Source: a virus
IMG/VR virus record: IMGVR_UViG_3300034375_000265
Span: 1-32,395 of that record
Direction: 5' to 3' (one strand)
Length of the DNA stretch: 32,395 bases
Part shown: in pieces, positions 8,389 to 15,176 of the stretch
Position numbering within the stretch: position 1 is the stretch's first letter
Layout: every line of letters begins with the position of its first letter
Program-made: the position numbers and the translations under genes
The notes under the pieces: model-generated
What the model saw: the letters and a program-made list of their open reading frames with translations, nothing else
What the model was told of the DNA's origin: nothing
The model's database searches: none

Positions 8389-9158
8389 TATATTGCTCCT
8401 AGTTTGTTTAGTTTTTCTACGTCTGTCGGGTTGCGATACTTTAAGTCTTGTTCAAGGCGCAACACTTTTACTTGTGGCACATAACCACGCAATTGTTTAC
8501 CAATCGAGATAGTCTTTGGTAATGCGTCAGGGTCTAAAGCAACGATAGCCGTTGAGAACCGTGTGAGATATTGCTTGTGTTCATCAAGCAGCGTAGTACC
8601 CAGCAATGCGACCCCGACAAATTTCTCATTGCCAACTACAGACGCACTCACACAGTCCTCAACAACCACGGCGACATCACCTTGACCACAGGTATAGGGG
8701 AGACTAGAAGACCCATACCTTCGCCATTTAGGGAGTCGCTTTGTCAACGCCCGACCAGTAGCGTCAACAATCTTGTTGTCATGTACGACAGGAAATACAA
8801 TACGGTCTTCCTTTACATCATACATCAAGCCACACTCATCAATGTCAATACCCCACTCAGCACACCATTTAATTAGGTGTCTCTGATTACGATGGGCCAC
8901 AACAAATGGTGGCAATACAAATTCTACTTCCTTTTCTTCCTGTTTCTTTTTCATCTGTCTGATATCACTAGGTGTCATACCAACACGTTTGCCACCACTG
9001 ATACCACAAGATGCCTTGTAACAATTCCAAACTACATTACCACCAATATTAGAAATTGTAAAGGTTTTATATCCTCTACATGATGGACAATTAATTCGCT
9101 TAGATTCACCAATATACAATGTAGTCTCATTTATTATATCATTTAATGTATTATACAT
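8388..9158 (-). CDS. DNA primase, zinc-finger plus TOPRIM
   Basis: This stand-alone primase (256 aa) makes RNA primers. An N-terminal zinc-binding domain shows C24-x2-C27 and C46-x4-C51. After a charged linker, the TOPRIM fold carries E167 (VVVEDCVSA) and D209-x-D211 (ALDPDAL) for metal binding. This is the T7 gp4 primase half without the helicase. The frame is open upstream to ATG 9185 (9 more residues), but GAGG lies 9 nt before ATG 9158, whose ATG overlaps the integrase stop by 8 nt like other junctions here, so 9158 is chosen. It lies directly upstream of its presumed partner helicase. Confidence 0.92.
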   Translation of the reverse strand: MYNTLNDIINETTLYIGESKRINCPSCRGYKTFTISNIGGNVVWNCYKASCGISGGKRVGMTPSDIRQMKKKQEEKEVEFVLPPFVVAHRNQRHLIKWCAEWGIDIDECGLMYDVKEDRIVFPVVHDNKIVDATGRALTKRLPKWRRYGSSSLPYTCGQGDVAVVVEDCVSASVVGNEKFVGVALLGTTLLDEHKQYLTRFSTAIVALDPDALPKTISIGKQLRGYVPQVKVLRLEQDLKYRNPTDVEKLNKLGAI

Positions 9159-10083
9159 TGTATGTATCCTCATCTTTTGCGGCATCTAATGTGCTTTTAC
9201 CATGCGCAGTTCGTTTTGTCAATGCATAATTTGCAGCATCGAATGTATTTTTTATGTAAGGCTTTACAGATTGTGGGTTAGCATGTCCTGTAACCGACAT
9301 TATCTGTCCAATTCCAACACCTGCTTGGACCATTTCTGTAGTACCTGTGCGCCGTAAGTCCGACAGTCGGAGAGTGTCAGGCAACCCAGCGCTACGAATA
9401 AGTGTGCGTCCATGCTTGGACATTTTGTATATAGTATAGGGTTCATACTTACCCTGAATAGGATAAGGACGGGGGGCAACGTACTCCTGAAAGCCGAAGT
9501 CTTCGTGCTGCTGTTCCAGCATATCCATAAGATCGTCAGAGATAGGCAAATAAACCTCTGCCCTACGCTTGGATTGCAGGATATGCACACGCCTATGCTC
9601 AAAGTCTATGCTAGACCATTTGAGTAGGCGCATGTCACCCACACGCTGACACCATTCATATGCCATCTGTGCTATCAGCCCAAGGTTGCGTGTGTTAAAG
9701 TCGCTATATGCTGTGTCCAGTAGTTGGACGATGTGTTCTTTATCCCACAGGGTGGTTCGACTCTTAGGCTTACGCCTGCGAACAGCATTGAATGGGTTGT
9801 TGTTGACCATCTCCATACGCAAGCCATGATTGTACACGACTCGCGCAATAGCCATTGTCTTGTTAGCGAAGTGGATACCTCTATCGCACCATGTGTTGTA
9901 TGCAAGTTTGCACATCTTAGTTGTCAATTGTTTGACATCTAGGCTACGAAAGATTCTTCCTTCAACTTTTGTATCTAAAACCTGGCCGATTAGATATTTA
10001 TAATCTGCTTTAGTTTCATCTCTCAAGTCATTGTATTCATAGGAAGAATAGTAATCACTTACCATGTCGTTGAAAGTAGTCAT
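9151..10083 (-). CDS. int: Tyrosine recombinase / phage integrase
   Basis: This 310-residue protein has an N-terminal SAM-like core-binding domain (about 1-105) and a catalytic domain with R147 (CQRVGDMRLLKW), K172, R244 (LSDLRRTG), H267 (TGHANPQS) and nucleophile Y276 (VKPYIKNTF). The usual HxLR box histidine is Ser241 here. The role is site-specific integration/excision or genome resolution. The frame extends 41 residues upstream to 10206, but that part covers an 18-codon ORF and another gene. ATG 10083 overlaps the 18-codon ORF stop (CTATGA) and has no good ribosome-binding site of its own, implying translational coupling. The placement inside the replication operon next to primase is unusual for a classic temperate phage. 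Confidence 0.93.
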   Translation of the reverse strand: MTTFNDMVSDYYSSYEYNDLRDETKADYKYLIGQVLDTKVEGRIFRSLDVKQLTTKMCKLAYNTWCDRGIHFANKTMAIARVVYNHGLRMEMVNNNPFNAVRRRKPKSRTTLWDKEHIVQLLDTAYSDFNTRNLGLIAQMAYEWCQRVGDMRLLKWSSIDFEHRRVHILQSKRRAEVYLPISDDLMDMLEQQHEDFGFQEYVAPRPYPIQGKYEPYTIYKMSKHGRTLIRSAGLPDTLRLSDLRRTGTTEMVQAGVGIGQIMSVTGHANPQSVKPYIKNTFDAANYALTKRTAHGKSTLDAAKDEDTYNV

Positions 10084-10136
10084 AGCCCAAACGCCAACAA
10101 AATAATCATACCAATTACTGCAATAATAATGTCCAT
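10080..10136 (-). CDS. Tiny hydrophobic peptide, 18 aa, coupled to integrase
   Basis: ATG at 10136 is preceded by TTAGGAGAAAAATAC, a strong ribosome-binding site with 8-nt spacing. It encodes MDIIIAVIGMIILLAFGL and stops at TGA 10082..10080, which overlaps the integrase ATG. Apart from Asp2 the peptide is wholly hydrophobic, enough for one membrane helix. It may be a small membrane peptide (toxin- or holin-like) or simply a leader ORF that lets ribosomes reach the integrase start. The clear Shine-Dalgarno and exact ATGA junction argue that it is translated. Confidence 0.6.
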   Translation of the reverse strand: MDIIIAVIGMIILLAFGL

Positions 10137-10147
10137 GTATTTTTCTC

Positions 10148-10336
10148 CTAATCGCAAGAATCCCAACGTGACATAACAGCAGTGAACCTACCAGTGTTAG
10201 GATCATGTGTCATGCGTATAACTCTAGTGTCATATCCAAGGGGGTGATATCTGTTTAGATACCACCTGATCTTTTCGGATAGATCGTCCTTAGATGTAGC
10301 AACAAGTGTCTCCTCTAAGTTTCTAGGCATCGTCAT
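10148..10336 (-). CDS. Hypothetical protein, 62 aa
   Basis: This small soluble protein has no recognised family. The N-terminal part is helical (residues 6-30) and the C-terminal half alternates like two or three beta strands (YDTRVIRMTH ... GRFTAVMSRW). It could be a small beta-hairpin DNA- or protein-binding fold, but this is not shown. It starts inside the end of the upstream gene (overlap 10323-10336) and ends 12 nt before the 18-aa ORF. The third residue is also Met, so the start could be 6 nt downstream. Confidence 0.6.
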   Translation of the reverse strand: MTMPRNLEETLVATSKDDLSEKIRWYLNRYHPLGYDTRVIRMTHDPNTGRFTAVMSRWDSCD

Positions 10337-10568
10337 AACTCAGGTCAAACTCATACTGAAGTGCAGCCATAGCCCTCTTCAAATCTCTTGGAACATCTGC
10401 GCTACATATTTCATAACATTCAGAGAAGTCAATATCAAATGCGAGCAATGCTTTGAACGCATCATTTACTGCCTTCCATTGTTCAGGCCGCATCTCTGAA
10501 ATCGCTACTGCAATTTCCTGCTTACGTCTTTGCTGTTCTTTTTCCCATGCTTTCAATTCTTTACTCAT
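10323..10568 (-). CDS. Hypothetical helical protein, 81 aa
   Basis: No family is recognised. It is predicted mostly helical: a charged N-terminal helix (MSKELKAWEKEQQRRKQEI) leads into amphipathic helices with aromatic residues. Two cysteines lie close together around residues 51-55 (SECYEICSADV). There is no membrane segment. Its ATG overlaps the TGA of the upstream 59-aa gene (ATGA) and its end overlaps the next gene by 14 nt, so it is translated as part of the chain. Confidence 0.65.
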   Translation of the reverse strand: MSKELKAWEKEQQRRKQEIAVAISEMRPEQWKAVNDAFKALLAFDIDFSECYEICSADVPRDLKRAMAALQYEFDLSYDDA

Positions 10569-10744
10569 GTTTTCAAGTCCTCCAATAATTTCTCAACACG
10601 ACTTTCTAGCACACTGATTGCAGTGTGTATGTGTCCAGTATCGTGGGGTTGCAGTTGCTCTCTTAGGAAATCAATCTCATCCATCAATACAGATGCGTGT
10701 TGCATAAGATGCTTCCTATCTATAAAAGGTTTGTACTCAGACAT
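10565..10744 (-). CDS. Hypothetical protein, 59 aa
   Basis: The frame from ATG 10744 (MSEYKPFIDRKHLMQHASVL) to TGA 10567..10565 fills the gap between two neighbouring genes exactly. AAAGGAG stands about 8 nt before the ATG, which overlaps the end of the upstream gene by 8 nt, and its stop overlaps the next ATG (ATGA). The product is a helical, charged protein with heptad-like spacing (LESRVEKLLEDL) at the C-terminus, consistent with a short coiled coil. No function can be assigned. Confidence 0.65.
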   Translation of the reverse strand: MSEYKPFIDRKHLMQHASVLMDEIDFLREQLQPHDTGHIHTAISVLESRVEKLLEDLKT

Positions 10745-11252
10745 TGATTGCTCCTTTCATCCAGCCAGGCATATCCCGACCATTGTTGTACCTTGCAAAC
10801 TTAGATTTGTCTGCAATGTAAAAGTTACGATATGGTGTAATAGGCCAATGTTCTTTTGTCTTCAGGTGATCCATTCCACTAAAACATTGAGGGTGCTTTG
10901 TTACATGATTGATAGCATGTGCTGGAACAAAGTCTCTACCCTTGGCTAGTGCTAGGAAATGTTTACCTGCTCCATGTTTCTTACTGTAGCGATAGGTATA
11001 TTCTTTGAGCATTGCTGAGTATAGATTGAACGCATATGTGTAGTTTGCACGACTCTCCATAGCCCACAGAGTACATGGATGATTTTGATGTACAGGTCTG
11101 TATAGATCATGTTCCTCTGCATACTCTGGTGCATGATGCCACAGCGCAGTGCATAACATCTGCGCCTCTTCCAATGGCATCTTGACAATGTGTTGATCGC
11201 ATAACTGTTGGGCTATTGCGATAGGGTGGTGGTCAATTAAAAACCGATTCAT
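10737..11252 (-). CDS. Conserved phage protein of unknown function, 171 aa
   Basis: It begins MNRFLIDHHPIAIAQQLCD, followed by HIVKMPLEEAQMLCTA, and carries HPCTLWAMESRANYTYAF around residues 58-75 and a YRNFYIADKSKFARY block near the end. I recall the same pattern (start motif, KM.LEEAQML, HPC..W......NY) from many marine phages and cyanophages, where it is unnamed. Conserved His, Cys and Glu residues suggest a metal site or enzyme, but the reaction is unknown. The frame is open to 11282; ATG 11252 is chosen because AAGGAG lies 9 nt upstream and it forms a TAATG junction with the previous gene. Confidence 0.8.
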   Translation of the reverse strand: MNRFLIDHHPIAIAQQLCDQHIVKMPLEEAQMLCTALWHHAPEYAEEHDLYRPVHQNHPCTLWAMESRANYTYAFNLYSAMLKEYTYRYSKKHGAGKHFLALAKGRDFVPAHAINHVTKHPQCFSGMDHLKTKEHWPITPYRNFYIADKSKFARYNNGRDMPGWMKGAINV

Positions 11253-11791
11253 TAGGCACACTCCTTTGCTTCTTCTGCCCACTCTTGAAGTTGTCGAGTG
11301 ATATCAAATACCTCATCTAATTCTGGCGACACTTGCTCTTCGTCAATGTTAAAGGATGCATCTAGGTATTGTTCATCTTCACTTGAGTAGTGCCACTCGC
11401 CAGCAAAGGCACAACCATACTCGACATAGTATGCCTCGACATCAAAGCCCTGCTCCATGAGTGCTTCATAGATAGGAATGGGGGGCGACCATGCAGTGTC
11501 AAAGGTGAATGTTACATTGTTATCATCACCATGTGACCAATCCATGTGACATGCATCCCACTTAGTTCCCCAATTATCAATCGACCAGTCATACCAATTT
11601 GGTATGCCTTTGCGTTCACACTCTTCACGTTCCTCGTTACCAAGTGCGCCGCGAAAAGTATTGTCTGGCATAGGTTTGATGTACTTAAACAAGTCACCGT
11701 TCTCGTCTGCACGAACCTGCGCCATGAGGTTATCAAGTACGTCAGCATCCTTGTGCCATATCGTCAGTCTGTTCTCACACCAATTTGGCAT
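11252..11791 (-). CDS. Api92/DUF1281-like ferredoxin-fold phage protein
   Basis: The N-terminal MPNWCENRLTI is the signature of the Api92-like/DUF1281 (YubB-type) family, proteins with a ferredoxin-like fold common in phages and plasmids. Other family features are visible: a KYIKPMP segment near residue 36, NWYDWSIDNWGTKWD around 65-79, and a beta-rich aromatic section (FTFDTAWSPPIPIYEAL). The C-terminal 30 residues are acidic and helical. Biochemical function is unknown; the ferredoxin-like fold does not imply an iron-sulfur cluster. It is followed by the gene above through a TAATG overlap. Confidence 0.82.
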   Translation of the reverse strand: MPNWCENRLTIWHKDADVLDNLMAQVRADENGDLFKYIKPMPDNTFRGALGNEEREECERKGIPNWYDWSIDNWGTKWDACHMDWSHGDDNNVTFTFDTAWSPPIPIYEALMEQGFDVEAYYVEYGCAFAGEWHYSSEDEQYLDASFNIDEEQVSPELDEVFDITRQLQEWAEEAKECA

Positions 11792-11804
11792 AGTTAAGTC
11801 TCCT

Positions 11805-12347
11805 CTACTGGTTGTTTACTACTGAATCGTCATAGTGATAGAACATATCCTTTACTTTGTCAATGTCTATCTTAAACCATTCGTTGCGCCGTTCATCTGA
11901 ATACTGCTCTAACGTACGGTGCATCAGGGTTTCAGCCTTGCGCTTGTCTTTCGTCTCAAAGGTACAGACAATCTCGTAGTCGCGGAATGGTGAGGATGTC
12001 TGGTATCCATTGAGTCTATCTTCTGCAATAGAAGCGCTACCAATCTTTACCCATTCAGGCCAAGCCGGATTGATGATGGCATATACATACCCCTGTGGCA
12101 CACTATTGATTTCTTTGTGTGACCACGCATCATCCAAACTTTTGAAATTTCCTGGCTTATGGAGTGGGTGTGACTTGGGAATGTACTTACCGTTGACAAA
12201 CATTCGCGTCCGATTTTTTCGGGCATGACTTTCGAGTCGTTCACGATATTTGAATCCTGTTGTGTCAGGACTCACATACCACCATTCACCGTCCTCAAAG
12301 ACTACGTTGTTTGATTTGACATAGTATTGGTCAATCTTCTGTGTCAT
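11805..12347 (-). CDS. GIY-YIG-like (T5orf172/MUG113) domain protein
   Basis: The C-terminal half (about residues 85-170) matches the T5orf172/MUG113 branch of the GIY-YIG superfamily: GYVYAIINPAWPEWVKIG, then an R-containing helix (IAEDRLNGYQTSS), a CTFETKDKRKAETLMH segment and the terminal N-E-W-F-K strand. The N-terminal 80 residues are a separate basic/aromatic region, perhaps DNA binding. Family members are presumed nucleases, but the first motif is relaxed (VYAI...VKIG) as usual in this branch, so activity is inference. The start at 12347 is chosen for AGGAGA 7 nt upstream, not the first in-frame ATG at 12389. Just upstream of the methyltransferase end, it may act in DNA modification or defence. 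Confidence 0.82.
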   Translation of the reverse strand: MTQKIDQYYVKSNNVVFEDGEWWYVSPDTTGFKYRERLESHARKNRTRMFVNGKYIPKSHPLHKPGNFKSLDDAWSHKEINSVPQGYVYAIINPAWPEWVKIGSASIAEDRLNGYQTSSPFRDYEIVCTFETKDKRKAETLMHRTLEQYSDERRNEWFKIDIDKVKDMFYHYDDSVVNNQ

Positions 12348-12471
12348 AGTTAATCTCCTCTTCATAATCGTTAGTGTCAATGTTCTCATCTGTTAGGCCC
12401 ATGACGCTGGTGTCCAGCCAATCATGGTCAAACATAAGTTTCTTCAGTCCTTCTTTCATAAGTTCTTGCAT
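12331..12471 (-). CDS. Small acidic hypothetical protein, 46 aa
   Basis: The frame from ATG 12471 (MQELMKEGLKKLMFDHDWLD) to TGA 12333..12331 fills the space between two genes and overlaps the start of the GIY-YIG-like gene by 17 nt, covering its ribosome-binding site. The N-terminal part is an amphipathic helix and the C-terminal 20 residues are very acidic (NDYEEEINYDTED). The ribosome-binding site is weak (GGA about 8 nt upstream), so expression may rely on coupling to the gene that stops 3 nt before it. Function unknown. Confidence 0.5.
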   Translation of the reverse strand: MQELMKEGLKKLMFDHDWLDTSVMGLTDENIDTNDYEEEINYDTED

Positions 12472-12474
12472 AGG

Positions 12475-12804
12475 TTAGTCCATCCTTGTAATAAAGTAGC
12501 CGTCATCAGTAGGCAAGGCAGTGATAGCATAGGGATAGAAGTATACTGTACCATCCTTTGTCTCCATCTTGCCTACATATTCTAGGTCATCGTCTTCATC
12601 ATAGTTACTTTTGTATGACCCATTCTCTTGTACTTCGCCGCCGAAACGATACAACTCCCCAAAGCCATAGCGTTCTGTCATGTACTGAACAAGGTCTGTC
12701 TCACCTAGCAGGTTGTATTCAACAACCCAATGAGGTAACAAGCCAAGTGATTCAGCGAGATGTTCCTTCGGTGCGTCATAGTGTGTTGTGTTAAGTGTTA
12801 GCAT
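12475..12804 (-). CDS. Hypothetical protein, 109 aa
   Basis: No family is recognised. It has an N-terminal helical half, a very acidic turn near residues 68-76 (NYDEDDDLEYVG) and a beta-hairpin-like C-terminus (KDGTVYFYPYAITAL ... DGYFITRMD). AAGGAG stands about 8 nt before ATG 12804, which overlaps the methyltransferase stop by 7 nt. Its acidic surface may suit a nucleic-acid mimic or inhibitor of a host protein, a guess only. Confidence 0.7.
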   Translation of the reverse strand: MLTLNTTHYDAPKEHLAESLGLLPHWVVEYNLLGETDLVQYMTERYGFGELYRFGGEVQENGSYKSNYDEDDDLEYVGKMETKDGTVYFYPYAITALPTDDGYFITRMD

Positions 12805-13727
12805 GTGATTGTCTCCTTCATTCCATTAAAGATATGTGATATTACATCAACTGTCCAGCCGTTGCCAAGCATTTTGTAGCGTTGGGTATTGCTGACATGA
12901 TTGGTGTAACCTTCTGGTACAGTTTGCAATCTCTCGCATTCAAGTGGAGTAAGTTTGCGCCATGTGGTATCACTTGTTAGTGTCTTGGGTTCACGATGTC
13001 CTCCACCCATTGTTGTCAGGCAGGGTGCTTTACCATCAGGATGATACACTCGCTTGACTGTCTGATTGCCACTGATATCTGCATCACCGACATGGCACAA
13101 GCCATCCTTGCTGAACACAAGTTGCCTACGATGTTTCTCAAAGTATGACTTGAGATTGCCACCCTTGAAATAGTTTGCGTCCAAGCAATGTGACTTGTCA
13201 CGATCCACAAAACCATCCTCAAGAATGTCACGCAGTTTGATGCCCTTATCATCTGGCAATCCATCCATCGGAATGTTTGTCCAGTAATAGCGTTGCCGAT
13301 TTTGTGCAGACACTAGGCTACTGTTGATAAAGATTGGTTCGACACCTAATGCCTCAGTGATGACATCCATCGACTGCTGTTTCATCTTGACATTCTCAAG
13401 CAAGAAATATTTGGGCTTGCACTCTTTGAGTAAGCGCACAAATTCCCAGAATAATTTACTGCGTGGATCATCAAAGTTCAATTGCTTGCCAGCAAATGAG
13501 AACCCTTGGCATGGACTGCCACCAATCAATAGGTCAATTTGTGGCAGGTCATTGGCTGACACATCACGCACATCACCTAGATGTACCATGTCAGGATAGT
13601 TAGCCTTTGCCACTTTGATAGCGTATTTATCTATTTCTGCCGCGAAATATTTGTCAACCTGAAATCCAGATTTCTGTAGTGCAATCTGTCCACAGGACAT
13701 ACCGTCAAATAAACTAAGCACATTCAT
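12798..13727 (-). CDS. C5-cytosine DNA methyltransferase
   Basis: This enzyme transfers a methyl group from SAM to C5 of cytosine. The motifs are in order: I FDGMSCGQIAL (residues 7-17), IV GGSPCQGFSFAG with catalytic C73, VI ENV (111-113), VIII QNRQRYYWT (142-150), a target-recognition region (about 170-250), and X GNGWTV (288-293). At 309 aa it is a complete, compact enzyme. No restriction endonuclease gene is adjacent, so it is an orphan methylase, likely protecting phage DNA or altering regulation. The frame is open to 13760; ATG 13727 is chosen because GGAGG lies about 10 nt upstream and motif I then sits normally at the N-terminus. It overlaps the previous gene by 14 nt. Confidence 0.93.
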   Translation of the reverse strand: MNVLSLFDGMSCGQIALQKSGFQVDKYFAAEIDKYAIKVAKANYPDMVHLGDVRDVSANDLPQIDLLIGGSPCQGFSFAGKQLNFDDPRSKLFWEFVRLLKECKPKYFLLENVKMKQQSMDVITEALGVEPIFINSSLVSAQNRQRYYWTNIPMDGLPDDKGIKLRDILEDGFVDRDKSHCLDANYFKGGNLKSYFEKHRRQLVFSKDGLCHVGDADISGNQTVKRVYHPDGKAPCLTTMGGGHREPKTLTSDTTWRKLTPLECERLQTVPEGYTNHVSNTQRYKMLGNGWTVDVISHIFNGMKETITC

Positions 13728-13890
13728 AGCGCATTGCCTCCAACTCAAGTTCATATTCAATCACTCTTGACCAATCATCGTCAGATAGACTGTCTTTCTG
13801 TTTGTCTGTCAATAGATGATGGACGTTGTACAGATCAACGATATCCCCATTGGGATACCGTTTCATGTTTTTGAAATCTTGCTGTCGCAT
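13714..13890 (-). CDS. Small hypothetical protein, 58 aa
   Basis: The start ATG 13890 forms a TAATG junction with the previous stop and has AAGGA 9 nt upstream; the frame is open to 13914, but that start would overlap more and has no such site. The product (MRQQDFKNMKRYPNGDIV ...) has a short beta-like N-terminus and a helical acidic C-terminal half (DDDWSRVIEYELELEAM). It overlaps the methyltransferase start by 14 nt, suggesting coupled expression. No function is evident. Confidence 0.65.
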   Translation of the reverse strand: MRQQDFKNMKRYPNGDIVDLYNVHHLLTDKQKDSLSDDDWSRVIEYELELEAMRYECA

Positions 13891-14255
13891 TATGCAATAT
13901 CCTTTGCAAACCAACGCTTGGCTGTCATGTCATTGATGACATACTTTGTGCCACTGCTCATGTCTTGCACAATCCATGGGTTCTTTCTGGCACGTGTCTT
14001 GTACCCAACCAACGTGAAAGTCTTGCCTTGCTGGTTGGCAATCTTGGTTGTGTCAAGCCCAATGATGTTGGCAAAAGTTTCTAAGTCGCGTTCTTCTACT
14101 GACCCAGCCCCCTGCTCACGTACCTCTACCTTGAAGGTAACTTGTGTGTCATCAAATGATGCATTCCCTGCGTGTATCTCATAGCCATCAATGCCATGCT
14201 CCGCAAAGATTGCGTTCAGTTTTTCACGTAGTGCTTTTGCTGTTGCTTTGTTCAT
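13890..14255 (-). CDS. Conserved hypothetical phage protein, 121 aa
   Basis: An N-terminal helix (KATAKALREKLNAIFAEHG) is followed by a beta strand region (QVTFKVEVREQGAG), a helix (ERDLETFANIIGL) and a C-terminal beta-rich portion with TFTLVGYKTRARKNPWIVQD. The architecture looks like a small alpha/beta domain with two repeats of strand and helix. I recall similar proteins in phage genomes but no name or function. There are no catalytic motifs, cysteines or membrane segments. The gene ends in the TAATG junction with the next one. Confidence 0.72.
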   Translation of the reverse strand: MNKATAKALREKLNAIFAEHGIDGYEIHAGNASFDDTQVTFKVEVREQGAGSVEERDLETFANIIGLDTTKIANQQGKTFTLVGYKTRARKNPWIVQDMSSGTKYVINDMTAKRWFAKDIA

Positions 14256-14258
14256 GGT

Positions 14259-14393
14259 CTAGTACCCCATTCTCTGTCGTTGCTGTTTGTCCTGTCGCTG
14301 TTGCTTACGCAATGCTGACACAGGCTTTCTCTGTTTATTCGTAATCGCCTTGACCTTTACTGGTTTGCGATAGGTGATGATCTTTTTCGACAT
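14259..14393 (-). CDS. Small very basic protein, 44 aa
   Basis: ATG 14393 is preceded by AGGAAGAGGG, giving a good ribosome-binding site about 9 nt away. The protein (MSKKIITYRKPVKVKAITNK ...) is rich in Lys, Arg and Gln throughout, and lacks acidic residues apart from one Asp. It is probably disordered and nucleic-acid binding. The frame is open to 14465, but that extension lacks a signal. It overlaps the end of the preceding basic gene by 59 nt in another frame, an overlap longer than usual in this operon. Confidence 0.5.
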   Translation of the reverse strand: MSKKIITYRKPVKVKAITNKQRKPVSALRKQQRQDKQQRQRMGY

Positions 14394-14550
14394 CTTTTTT
14401 ATCCCTCTTCCTATCATACCTTTTTTTATTAGGTATAACACTTGCCCTGCGTTTGGACAAGGCAAGCGCCTTGGCTACTGGATTGATGCGCGATATCTTA
14501 CGCAATGTTCTGGCGTGGGCAGAATTGACCACCCTTGTATTCTTTGCCAT
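14335..14550 (-). CDS. Small basic phage protein with NPVAK motif, 71 aa
   Basis: The central segment NPVAKALALSKRRASVIPNK followed by KRYDRKR resembles a family of short basic phage proteins (NPVAK.L....VVP.KK.Y.RK) that I recall from marine and other phages; no function is known for it. The protein is highly basic and probably disordered, binding nucleic acid. It overlaps its neighbours by 53 nt on the 5' side and 59 nt on the 3' side, both out of frame. There is no clear ribosome-binding site at ATG 14550, so the N-terminus is uncertain, but the conserved part is convincing. Confidence 0.55.
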   Translation of the reverse strand: MAKNTRVVNSAHARTLRKISRINPVAKALALSKRRASVIPNKKRYDRKRDKKDVEKDHHLSQTSKGQGDYE

Positions 14551-14731
14551 TGATTACAGTACCGCCTTGATCGACACGCGATACAGCAAGTAGTGACTTG
14601 GTTGCTCGTTTGCTCAACATAGTACCCTTGCGTCCATACCGATTGGTAGTGCGTCTGGCTTGCAGATTTTCCACACCTACATGGTTGCGTGTGATACCTG
14701 ATACTTTCTTAGTGAATACAGTCTTAAACAT
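14498..14731 (-). CDS. Small basic hypothetical protein, 77 aa
   Basis: GGAG lies 8 nt before ATG 14731. The protein starts MFKTVFTKKVSGITRNHVG, is basic in the middle (QARRTTNRYGRKG) and ends with GGTVINGKEYKGGQFCP, a small beta-hairpin-like element with INGKEYKGGQF resembling a motif seen in other phage and plasmid unknowns. No catalytic residues stand out. Its last 53 nt are shared with the start of the next basic gene. Confidence 0.65.
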   Translation of the reverse strand: MFKTVFTKKVSGITRNHVGVENLQARRTTNRYGRKGTMLSKRATKSLLAVSRVDQGGTVINGKEYKGGQFCPRQNIA

Positions 14732-14753
14732 GGTTTTAGTCTCCTCATACTGG

Positions 14754-14930
14754 TTAGAGTGTGGTGTTTGTAAGTTCTATTTCATATCCTAACTTGTCAC
14801 GAATGTCAAGCACCTGATACCTATAGAATGTCTTGCGTCCACACAAATCCGCAAGAAACCTGGATTTTTCACACTTTGGGTAGAACCTAATCTCACCCCA
14901 ATTTTCTTTGCGTTCAAACTTTAACGTCAT
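14754..14930 (-). CDS. Small hypothetical protein, 58 aa
   Basis: The product (MTLKFERKENWGEIRFYPKC ...) has two cysteines (positions 20 and 30) and looks like a small beta-rich protein. The in-frame ATG at 14957 lies within the previous gene; ATG 14930 is preferred because AAGGGGAATAAA precedes it and it starts 1 nt after the previous stop. No family or function recognised. Two cysteines could bind metal but the spacing (10 residues) is not diagnostic. Confidence 0.6.
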   Translation of the reverse strand: MTLKFERKENWGEIRFYPKCEKSRFLADLCGRKTFYRYQVLDIRDKLGYEIELTNTTL

Positions 14931-14931
14931 T

Positions 14932-15168
14932 TTATTCCCCTTGTCTGAGTTTTTCAATCTCTTCTTCGATTTCTTCTATCTTCATAGCAAAGAAACCCTC
15001 CAATGACTGTGCTTCCATGTATAAGCCATGGCGTTGCTCTTCTGATATCCAATCCTCAGACATCTCTAAAAGATTATACATGCCCAATATTTTACCGTTG
15101 AGGTGGGATACTTTTTGCCTGAGTTTTACAATCTCAACAAGATTGCTTGTTTGCTTATTCATTACCAT
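14932..15168 (-). CDS. Small coiled-coil protein, 78 aa
   Basis: The sequence has strong heptad character at both ends (VEIVKLRQKVSHLNGKILGM and MKIEEIEEEIEKLRQ), predicting a helical hairpin or dimeric coiled coil. The acidic C-terminus contrasts with the basic neighbours. GAGGTGACAA precedes ATG 15168; the third residue is also Met. It may be an adaptor or assembly protein binding another phage or host factor; function unknown. Confidence 0.65.
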   Translation of the reverse strand: MVMNKQTSNLVEIVKLRQKVSHLNGKILGMYNLLEMSEDWISEEQRHGLYMEAQSLEGFFAMKIEEIEEEIEKLRQGE

Positions 15169-15176
15169 TTGTCACC

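Noticed and set aside
10084-10206. 41-residue N-terminal extension of the integrase
   Set aside because: It would overlap the 18-codon ORF and the end of the 62-aa gene, and the extension reads as a poor hydrophobic/basic mix; the core-binding domain is complete from 10083.
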